From: Cynocephalus volans | Lineage: Eukaryota > Chordata > Mammalia > Dermoptera > Cynocephalidae | Assembly: GCF_027409185.1 (NCBI RefSeq) | Contig: NC_084463.1 | Coordinates: forward strand, 110,842,133 to 110,906,132 | DNA: 64,000 nucleotides | Direction: 5' to 3' | In this document: in pieces, positions 47,450 through 57,300 of the stretch | How the letters are laid out: each line of letters starts with the position of its first letter | How positions within the stretch are numbered: the stretch's first letter is position 1 | Position numbers and translations under genes: made by a program | The notes under the pieces: generated by a model | The model's input: only the letters and a program-made list of their open reading frames with translations | Told to the model about the DNA's origin: nothing | Database searches by the model: none

Positions 47450-47600
47450 AAGAAAGGAAATATGGCACAATCCCAAGTATTGGACTGAGAGTAATATTTA
47501 AATTTTAGTTTAACTTCTAACACTAATTATCTGTGTGACCTTCAGCAAGTCACTTAACTTCTCTGGGCCCCAGTTTTATCATCTGTCAAATAAGGAAGTT
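47450..47600 (+). repeat. MIR SINE
   Basis: ttatctgtgtgaccttcagc, aagtcacttaacttctctgg, gccccagttttatcatctg. Confidence 0.75.
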
Positions 47601-47694
47601 GAAATTTTGAACTTAAAAATAACATAACAATATAACTCCTTGGTACTTGATACTACAAAGATTAGTTATTTTTAAAACCATATAGTAGGCAAGT

Positions 47695-48180
47695 GTATTA
47701 GTCAGTGTAGTCTAACTGCTCTAACAAACACCCCCAATTCTCATGGCCTAACAATTTCTCTCATGATTATTTCTCTCATGTCACAATTCAATGGCTGACA
47801 GGTGGTGGTGGTGATGGTGATAGTGGTGATGTGTGTGTGTGTGTGTGTTGGTGGGATTTTGCTACACACAGTTATTCAGAGACCAAGGCTCGTTCTATCA
47901 GTCTCTGTGTAGCTCCACTATCACCTAGTACCTCTGAGTTCTTCCCAAGATCTTCTCATTGAGCCAGTAAAGGGAAGAGAGTGCAGAGAGTGCAGAGAAT
48001 GCTGGAGATTGCTTTAGGGGCCAGGCCTGGGAAGTAACTATATCAATTCTGCCAATATTCCCTTGGCCTGAACTTTGTCACATGTTCCCACCTAACTACA
48101 AAGGAGTTGTGTTGTAATCTGGTTGTGTGCTCCAGAGTAAAAGGAAAAATGATTTGGTGAACATGTAGCAGTCTATGCCA
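47695..48180 (+). repeat. TGTATTAGTC-start LTR-like repeat with an internal (TGG)n/(TG)n tract
   Basis: gtgtattagtcagtgtagtc, caacaaacacc-type text and gtcacaattcaatggctgac recur at 50165. A GTGGTGAT/TG microsatellite lies at 47803-47850. Family not assigned. Confidence 0.4.
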
Positions 48181-48514
48181 CAGTTTACCCTTCTGGTCAC
48201 CTAGTATAGGGTTCACTATTCCTTCCACATGTAAAGTACAGTACTTTGTTCTCAAGAGAGATAATCCAAGGTCCCATCCAATTCAAAGTCCATGATCTCC
48301 GAGTTACACTCAGTCTTCCCTGTCAGGTCCAACTATGGCACTTTGTGGTCTGGTGGCCTATAAACTAAAAAAGTTATATGTTACTCCTCAAATGTAATGG
48401 TGAAGCAGGATCTGGATGACCTCAATAAAAACTCTCATGTGTAAAGGGGAAGAATGGGAGTCACGTCAATCATCAGGGCATGGTAGTTCTGAAATACCAG
48501 TGAAGAGACATTAT

Positions 48515-49250
48515 AAAGGCCACCATATTCATTTTCTATTGCTGCATAACAAATAGCTACAGATTTAGTGGCTTAAAAAAATACCCATTTATTTTTTGTC
48601 TTTTTCGTGACGTGCACTCACTGGCTGAGTGCACCGGCCATTCCTATATAGGATCCGAACCCGCGGCGGGAGCGTCTCTGCGCTCCCAGCGCCGCACTCT
48701 CCCGAGTGCGCCACGGGCTCGGCAAAATACCCATTTATTATCTCACAGTTTCTGTAGGTCAGAAGTCCAGGTGGGCTTAGCTAGGTTCTCTGCTCTGGGT
48801 CTCACAAGATTGAAATCAAAGGGTTGCCTGGGCTGGACTCTTACCTGGAGGCTCTAGTGAAGAATCCACTTCTAAGCTCATTCATATTATTGGCAGAATT
48901 CATTTCTTTGAGGTTGTAGAAATGAGGTCCCTGTTTTCTTGCTGACTGTCAGCTGGGGTCTGTTCTCTGCTCATAAAGACCCCTCCATTTTCAAGTCAGC
49001 AATGACACAATGAGTTCTTCTCGTATTTCTAGTCTCTGACTTCTACTACCACTAGCCAGAGAAAGTTCTCTGCTTTTAAGGGCTCATGCGATTACACTGG
49101 GCCCACCTGCATAATCTCCCTATCTTAAAGTCTACTGTACCATATAATATAATGACAGGGGTGATATCTCATATTCAAAGGCTCCAGGGGTCGGGTAGGA
49201 CATCTTTGGGGGACATTTTGGAAATTCTGCCTACAACAGTCACCTACCCT
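48515..49250 (+). repeat. Medium-reiteration LTR-like repeat, host of a CYN SINE
   Basis: Starts ttctattgctgcataacaaa, continues (after the SINE) tctcacagtttctgtaggtc and ttacactgggcccacctgca, and ends catctttgggggacattttg with gcctacaaca. A common mammalian repeat whose name I cannot give with certainty. Confidence 0.45.
48594..48723 (-). mobile_element. GC-rich CYN-type SINE with a perfect 16-bp target duplication
   Basis: aaaatacccatttatt occurs at 48578-48593 and 48724-48739 without mismatch. Minus strand: gccgagcccgtggcgcactc, gggagagtgcggcgctggga, an unusual GC-rich insert where the tRNA-Ile anticodon arm is expected, then gcgggttcggatcctatata, gcactcagccagtgagtgca and a short aaaaagac-type tail. 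Confidence 0.85.
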
Positions 49251-50160
49251 TGATTCGACCCTGATTCTGCTTTCTGGGAGAAACTCTCATGTCCACTGTT
49301 CTCTGTGGCCCTTGGCTTCCTTCTGGGAGGCTGTTCATTGTATATAATCTTCCTGGGCCACATTCAAAGTGGATATTAGGGAGTATTGTCTCCTTGAGAG
49401 TAGCACAACTTCCTGCTAGTGTAAACTTAGATTCCCAAAGGTTGTTTTATAACTTGAACGACCGAAGATGTTTTTAGTCCTGGCTTGTGCTTCTTTGTAA
49501 ATACAATTCTCCCACAAACTTAGATTTCTGATCTATTTGCTTCCCTTTGATTCCATGTGCCCCAAATTATACTCCAAACCCTTTCCCAGTCGTAATTCTC
49601 AAGATGTATTTCTTTGCTTTCTCAGCCACACGCCTCTCTCTCTTTTTAATTTAATGGTGGCTACACCAAGTTCATTTGAAACCACAGATGCTTTGGCTAT
49701 ATCCTTCATCTAGTCTTTGCCATGAGGCTGAGTTGATCTGTTCAAATGAGAAATTTTATTGATTCTTTTTCACTCACAGATCCTCTTAGTCTTACTTTTT
49801 GGGATTTAGAAGCAGTTAAGTTTTCTAATCCTTCAATCCTTCAAATTAGTGAATACTCTATGTATTTTTATCATTTCTGTTTCCAGGTAGCCAATTCTTT
49901 CCAAAGTGCTTCTTTTTCACGTAATATCTTGCCACAGGCAGCCAGTAGAGGTTCACATACTCCAACTCACTGATTCTCCAAACACTCCTCCTGGAACTAC
50001 AGGCTGCCCACAGACTGCCCTTCAAGTTATCATGGGTAAGACTTTACCACGTGTTTTAGTTTTATTCACAACATGGGCCCCATCTTTCCAGCTCCTAGTA
50101 TTAGTTTCTTGTTTTCTTCTCCTGGAAATTTTGTTATTGAAGCATCTATTTCTGGTTCAA
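49251..50160. other. Intergenic, no recognised element
   Basis: No gene or repeat recognised. Confidence 0.35.
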
Positions 50161-50164
50161 ATGT

Positions 50165-50345
50165 ATGCATTAGTCAGGGTAGGCGAAGCAGCTATAACAA
50201 ACATTCCTGAATCTCAGTGGCTTAATACACTAAAATTTTATAGCTTGCTCATGTCACAGTTCAATGTTGTACCCATTCAAAGACCCAGCTCCACCTAGTG
50301 GTTTTGCCATCTTCTCAGGCCTCAGAGTCCTCACCAGAATCTTCT
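50165..50345 (+). repeat. Second copy of the TGTATTAGTC-start repeat
   Basis: cattagtcagggtaggcgaa, gaatctcagtggcttaatac, ctcatgtcacagttcaatgt, gccatcttctcaggcc. Confidence 0.4.
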
Positions 50346-52019
50346 GATTTTGGTAAGCAGAGAAGTAAATAAAGATGGTATAATGTGTTGGACAAGAGAG
50401 CTTGTTTTTAGGGAACTAGATCCCAAAGGTCCCCATTCCCCTGCACCTAGCTGTAAGAAGGACCAAAAAATGTAGGCAAGCTGTGGAAATCAGGTTGGTG
50501 AAAACTCAGCAGTCTGTAGCACAGCACAATGTATTAATTTAAAAAAATCGTAGACCAAGAAGGATAGGAAACTAGGATCAGGAATGGGGAATGAAAACAG
50601 AGGAACCAATCCAGCCCTTTGGGTAGCCCATAATACAAAGACCGAGGGTAGGGGATGCCTGGCTTGGTTCTGGGAGGTACTAATACCCAAAGGCATCTCA
50701 TTCAGGGTCGAAGTATGATCATGGCCCAGCTCCATAAAATGAGGAGACGTTTGGCTTCTGCCAAAGGTTTAGTAATGTGCTTTTATTTTCAAACTCAGGT
50801 ATGTGACACTCTACAGTTCAATGCTAGCACACCTGTGTGAGGCTTAACAACATTAAGAACTGACAACCAGTGATACACAAATCCAGCAACTCCCTCTCCA
50901 TTTTCTCTGTCAGGCTGTACATGGGCAGCAATACACATAACTTTGTGGCAGCCAGAAAGTGAAGGTTCTTCTAGAAGGTGATGTCAACAATGACAAAAAC
51001 ATTACTCTGCAACTGCAGGTAGGCAACCAGAGTCCTGGAGCTAAACGGAAATGTCAGACTTCAGAGGCATTTTGAGGAGAACTTTTATTTTAGATCAATG
51101 TCATTGTTGGACACATGGGCCTGTTTCTCTCTGTTTCACTACTGCTTTGTCAGCAGCTCCAACTGCTTCAGTTTGATCTTTGCTTTCAGAAAAGATAGAC
51201 CAATGAGTACTTTTTCAGCCATGACCTTGTAAATGTGACTACACTTATGCTCCCTTTTGGAGACGTCCTTTTCCTTGACCTCCCTTACTCACAAATAGAG
51301 TAGTGCGGGTAAAGGCCTCTACCTGCAAATATTTTTGCAGGCCTTTCTGTGGAGCAGCTGGAGGTGCAGGCACTCTCTGCACCTACTCTCCTGGACTTTG
51401 TCTCACCTGGAAACAAGGGTGGAAAACTTGTGGCCGAAAGGACAATGGGCCAGCTCAGCTTGGCCCTTCTTTAAGGGAAGCTGAGATTGGACATTGATGG
51501 CCTAGAGTCCTGCCCCACAGCCATTCTCTGGACCTTCCTTCACAGCCTGTCTTTGGCTCTAAGGGTCTCATATAGCTAAAGCTCCTTCAGTTGTGTCTGG
51601 TCCCTCTGGAATAGTCCATGCAAACCAGCCACCCATGTCCCCAAAGTCCCTCTGCCCTGCTCTGCACCTCTTTACCTTAATGGCACATCCTTGGTCAACC
51701 CTGGCTTGGGCTTCTCTCACAGTCATTTTCTAGCCACTGTAAAGGATGCCCCCTTCAATAAACATTGTGTTTAAAAGTGGGGCCTGATCTTGGGGGTCTC
51801 TCTGAAGGGAGTGACTGCATGGTGCCCAGTCCCTGAGCTTGGAAATGGTGTTGCTAGTCTGGTCTCCTTCCTGCTCTCTCACGGAGTAGACTGGAAACTA
51901 TTAGGAAAAGTTGAGTTTACAAAAGATGTTACTTTTCTCATTGATATGGTGGTGATGGTGCTGGTACTGGGAAGTGTGCAAATGCCAGCCATCCCCAGGC
52001 AGCTCTCCACCACCTTGAA
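50346..52019. other. Intergenic, mostly unrecognised
   Basis: Around 51070-51290 on the minus strand a 46-codon Lys/Leu-rich frame ends in TAG and is followed within about 60 bp by AAAATAAAAG, which could be a retropseudogene fragment; its parent was not recognised. Near 51755 caataaacattgtgttt could be a transcript or LTR end. Confidence 0.3.
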
Positions 52020-52470
52020 TATTTACTTGTTCTTTTGGCCAACATTTAATGACACCCTCCCAAGCATCAGCCACCATGGTAGGCCCTTACCCAAGAGATG
52101 GGTAAGACATGGTTCTTGTCTTTGAGGAAAAACACTAGGGGAGACAGACATATGAATTATTGTGATATACTGTAGGTAAAGGTCAATAATAAAGATATTT
52201 TAAAAGTGCCAGAAAGCACAGAGGAGGGTGTGACCTATTATGTTGGGTATGGTGGGGAGTATGGATGAGAAGCTGTCAAAGTCTGTTTGGAGGGGATGAT
52301 ATTTGCACTTGGTCCTAAAGAGTGACAAGAAGACAAGAGAAGGACAGCAAGAGAAAAATTAGTGAGTGGAGGCCAGAGCTACGAGAGAAAACATTTAGTT
52401 TGGGAACCAGAGACAGTTTAGAGTAGCTGGCGGACCACTTAGGGCAGCGAGATGGGCATGTAAGGCATTC
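52020..52470 (-). repeat. L2 LINE, antisense
   Basis: aagacatggttcttgtcttt, ctaggggagacagacatat, tttggaggggatgatatttg and gtttagagtagctggcgg in the order of antisense L2. Confidence 0.55.
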
Positions 52471-52489
52471 AGTTAGAAGATCATCAGAA

Positions 52490-52745
52490 GAGGCAACATA
52501 GTGTAGGGGTCAAGAGCACAGCCCTGGAGCTGGACTAGCTGGGTTTGAGTTCCAGCTTCATGATTTACGAGCTGGGTGTCCTTGGCAAGTGACATGTCTT
52601 TTTTGTGCTTCAGTTTTCTTACCTGAAAATGGGAAGAGTAGTACCCACCTTGTATTTTTTTTTTCCTTTTCTTGAGGACTAAATGAATTGATGCCTGTGT
52701 AATACTGAGAGCAGTGCTTGGCTCATGGTATGTTCGATATGAATA
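52490..52745 (+). repeat. MIR SINE, near full length
   Basis: ggcaacatagtgtaggggtc, gctgggtttgagttccagct, tcagttttcttacctgaaaa, cagtgcttggctcatggtat. Confidence 0.8.
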
Positions 52746-53400
52746 TCAGCAACAAAGGCAAACAATACCAGTAAAAAAAACAGAAACAAAAGCAAACCAA
52801 CCACAACAAAACCCACACAGAAACCAACACCTCCAAAAAACTGATGAGGGCTGAATGAAGGCAGTGGCTGTAAAGGTGAGGAGAGAAGTCAAATTGGAGA
52901 TGGGATGTGCTGCTTCAGTTTTGTACTGAATAGTTGGCAATGCCCTGAAACATACACTTGGGTTGGAAATCCCATTTGAATAGAAGCACTAAGGTACAAC
53001 TGCACCCTTGCATGTGGGCACACACACCGAGTAAGAGACCAAAGCTGAAAGCACACCATTTCTTTTCATTCACCCGAGAAGTGAGTTAACTGCTTTCAAA
53101 GGTAGAGAACAAATAGGGAATAGACTGTGCTGTACAGAAGCTTAGAACTGGCATTGGAAATGAAGACCGGCAAGTCTTCTGTTGAAGCCATGAGTTTTCA
53201 GTGTTTTTCAAACATCTTCAATCCATGTGGAGAGCTCACTGAACAGGCATCCGGTGACTGCCCCACACCTAGTGAAAATCTGTGGGTTGGCTTGACATGC
53301 ATCTTATTTATCCAGGGCACACTTTTGGAGGGTCATTGGCTTCATGTGCATGCGTGTTGTGTGTATGTGGGTGTGTTGTGTGTGCATATAGATGCGTATA

Positions 53401-53482
53401 CAAGGGTACTTCAAAAAGTTTGTGGGAAAATGGAATCAAAAGATAATACTAATCTTTCCATGAACCTTTTGAAGTACCTTCA
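53401..53482. mobile_element. Complete palindromic mariner-type MITE with TA duplication
   Basis: The left end caagggtacttcaaaaagtt and the inverted right end tgaaggtacttcaaaaggtt are near-perfect inverted repeats of about 35 bp, meeting near 53443. TA flanks both sides (53399-53400 and 53483-53484). At 82 bp it can fold into a single hairpin and has no coding capacity. Confidence 0.8.
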
Positions 53483-54082
53483 TATATTAATTCACATCTT
53501 CCCATTTCATTTCAAGCACTGAGCTAAATTCAGCCTATACATTATTCTGAGAAACCTTTCTTCTGTAAAAAGAAACTCTGATTCCAAAGGGGAGAAGGGG
53601 AGGCTGAAGGATAGTCATTGAAAATGAGATGGGAAATGGGAAGATATTCATGTTGTGGCTCCAAATTCCAGGTCTGATCCTTAGGGTCAGTGTTTGTTAA
53701 GCACAATTCTTCCTGATAACTGATTGGAAAGAGGAAAAGGGGGAGAGAGAGCATCTCACTGTCCCTCCAGTGAAGGTGTTTTAGTTCTCCCTGGCCATCT
53801 GAGCTAGGGGCAGAAGACCTTCCCTTCGGTTAGAGTTCCTTGGTGAAGATGACTTCTTCGTCCACTGGATGCTTTCCTGGGGTAGTTTCATTGATCCTCC
53901 AAGAACATCAAGTTACTGTGTATGAATAGCTCCCACAGAGGTGCTGAGTGTGAAAAGAACCCCTCCTCATTCCCTGTTGGGATGGGCAGCAGTGTGTTCA
54001 CACCTGGGTCTGACACTATACTTGGGGAAAGGGTGGTAGACTGAGTGTACTGCAGTAGGGCACTGGGTAGGTGTCAGGTTTC

Positions 54083-54326
54083 CTATTGCTCTGTAGGCTG
54101 CTCATGCTGGAGTCCTGAGCTCCACCAGGAGTCCCTCTGGGCTGCTGAGCAAGTAGATCTTCCAAGGGGCTCCTCGGCCTGCTCCACACAAGAGTTATAG
54201 GAGTTGTAGAGCCCCAGCCCAACAGACAAGACCAGCATCACTGCAGCCATCATCCAGACCACTTGCCAGTGCTGACACAGTTTGGGATACATGACTTGTA
54301 AGAAATGGGCCAATTCTTCAAGTTTG
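54083..54326 (-). CDS. IRAG1: IRAG1 last coding exon (membrane anchor and stop)
   Basis: The acceptor is gttgacag|CAAACT at 54326 and the TAG stop is at 54085-54083. It encodes [20 protein letters not shown], a hydrophobic anchor and the short Cys-containing tail ending HEQPTEQ. The 3' UTR lies left of 54083; its poly(A) site is not evident. Confidence 0.94.
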
Positions 54327-57300
54327 CTGTCAACGAAAAAAGTAGGTGGAGGGTTTAGTATAATGGGAAGTTATGTGATGCCACACCCATACTTCTCTGT
54401 CTGGGGATACCTTCTATACTGTCTAGAGCAATGGTTCTCAAACTCAGTTGTCCACAGAATCCCTTGGCAGCAATTATTCAAAATACCCCAGGCCTAGTGA
54501 ATGAGGATCTCTAAAGTTATAGTCTAGGAATTGATAGTTAAATTTCCCCACCCGTCCATAGCCTTGATGTAGGGAACTTCTGGTCTAGAACACTATCTTT
54601 ACTTGTTTGATCATTCATCCACACATGCCCTCATCTATTTATGGGATGATTACTGATTAGTTCATGACACCCTCCCAAGCCCCAGGGGGCAAGGTTGGCT
54701 GATCCACGTTTCCATGCATCCAGACAGGACCAGCTTCTTTTCTGACCTTAGCTCTATTTGTGATCAGCTCCAAGTTCTAATCTGTCCCCTGCCTCAGTGC
54801 TCAGATGCATAATTTGTTGTTCTCTGTTCTACATCTGACTGTATCCAGAGTGGAAGAACTGTGCTAAACTCTCAGAAGAAGCTTGATGTCCAGTGATAAA
54901 TGGACAAGGGATCAGAACAACCTTAAGAGCTCACTTTAAACACCCCAAGGACAATCAGAAGACTCTGATTCCTTCTGGCAACCTCTGGGTGGCTTCTTCA
55001 AGATGTTTTCTCAACCTCCTTAATATTCATTCTCTAATTTCTCCCTCCTCCTTTTCTTCCCTCACTCTTTCCACACTCTTTTCTCTCTTCTTTCCTTTCC
55101 TTTCATCTTTTTCTCCTTTTCTCCTTTCTCCCCTTCCATTTTTGCCCCTTTTCCATCTTGTTCCCTTTCCAACTGCCTTGTCAACTTGCCCTCTCTCTTT
55201 GTGGCCCAGTGAAAAGACATTTGGTCAGACAGCCGCCTTTGAGGAGTCCATTCTATAATTCCCTGGCAAAGCTCTGCATACCTTCATTAAGCTAGAATTT
55301 CCTCCTGTGTTTAATCCCAGCTCTATTTAAAAAAAAATATGAGAAACAAAAATACTAAGATTATCAAACTAAGGAGGTGGAGAAAGTGACAGATGGGCTT
55401 TCTGTAGAGCCTGAGGCTCACACAGACACTGCAAAACACAGGCCCTTTGCTGAGAAGTAGAGAACTCTACTTCAGAATTAGTAGAAAATGGATGACTTGC
55501 AATAGGTTGGAAAACTCAACAAACACCCTCCTTAGAGAGGGACCAGATCCTCAAGAGTGCCTGCCTTGCATGCTAAGGCCATAGGGAACACTGATTGTTT
55601 TCTTCTCCATATGAGAGCCCCATCAGGTCATTTCAGGCACAATTAAGCAAAGCAAAAAAGTGAGCACATTAGCTGGTATGAAAATTACTGGATATTTTCA
55701 CAACCATTGGGAAGGGAGAGCTTGGAACTGGAAGTTTATTTTCTCCTCCCTATTTAGATTCTATTCAGATATCATTGGATGTCAAAATGGAGTCCTTCGT
55801 GGACTGTACTTCCATGCTCCAAAACAAGCTCCTACAATGGAAAGAATCCCACTCTAACCCCACTCTTAAGCAGAACTACAAAGGAGGAGGTCAAGATCTG
55901 GCTTTGTAACCCGTAGCTGGCACCCATATCTAGCCTATAAAAGGGGTTAGAAACAGAATTAGATTAGAAATAGACTTCCTTTAGAAGTCAATTTCTGGTT
56001 GTTATAAGCAAACTTCTGTTTTCTGAGAGTTATTGGAAAAGTAAAGGAACCTGCCCACATATCATCTTAACCCCATGACGCAGGTTTGAACAGGCGGTCG
56101 GAGAAAAGACAAGAGTTTTATGTTGTACCTTATGAGTCTCACTTGTTCAATGTATTACATAAGTGTCAGAAGACTGTGTTCTCTGTTTTAATATGGTTGA
56201 GATATTGGCTTGCTTCCCCCAAAGTTCATTTAAACCTATCCTCCAGAGAGCAATATTTATAACAGATTACATTATTATGTATAATAGAGAAGAAACTCAG
56301 AGAAACAGACTTTAGTGTTTGGCGTTGAATCTCTTAAATAAGAGGTCAGCTGCTGCACTTAGTCTAATGTTTTTAAAATGCACTAAGTAGGACATGGAAC
56401 TTTTAATAACTTCAGACCTTGCTTGTTAGTGAGGTGCCAAAATTTCATGGGGGAATCATGTTTGAGTGCAGGGGCCTGCAGGCAACTCCGTGTCTAGGGA
56501 CTCAGGAGTGGATGAGGATGTCTTGGCATTAAAGATAACAGCTCTCAGGGACAGTCCAGCTTGGGTCATAGGTGAAGAAGGGACCCTATGACCATGAGTG
56601 GGCAGTATATATGATAGCAACGTCAGTCCTTGAGAAGATGAAGCCACACTGGACTTGAAAAGATGAAGCCACATCCCTGTGCTAAGGATGAGGACCCTTC
56701 TGAGGGCTGTGCTCATGTCTGGTATCCATCACCTGAGGGACAGGTACACTCTTAAAACGAAAAAGTAAATACAAGAGGGAGCAAGGGTTGGGAGACAGAA
56801 CAAGGCCTCTCGGGATCAGTAGAAACAAGAGAGTGCTTTCAGGTAATGGATGCTACAGGCAACTGTGGCCATGTGTTCATGACCAGGAGCTGGACAGAAA
56901 GGGACTCTCGCAGAGGCTTATTTCCCCTGGGGTTTCATGATATGGGAGGGAGCTGCCAATCGCCTGAGATTGAATTAGCTAGATAAGGCTTCGAGCCCTG
57001 TGCTTTGTAAACCAGATTGTTTATATTCCATGTACTCTCTCTCTGTTTATTTCTCTTTGTTCTTTCTCAGTGTTCGGAAGTGTTGGAAGTTCCAGTCTAT
57101 CTTAGATATATTCAGAAATGCCAAAGAAAGAGCTTTTAACTACATTAAAAAGGAGGAAGGTAATATTGTGGCCTGAAAAATAAGAACAGAGGACCCCCAA
57201 GAAGGAGGTGAGCCCTAAGGAGAACAGAATCCAGCTGTTTGGAGTAGGGGTTGTGCTTTCTTGTTAAACTTGGAAGTTCTTTTTTAGGGGACGTGGTGTA

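Noticed and set aside
53127-53522. 131-codon plus-strand open frame
   Set aside because: It runs through a GT-rich tract and the palindromic MITE; incidental.
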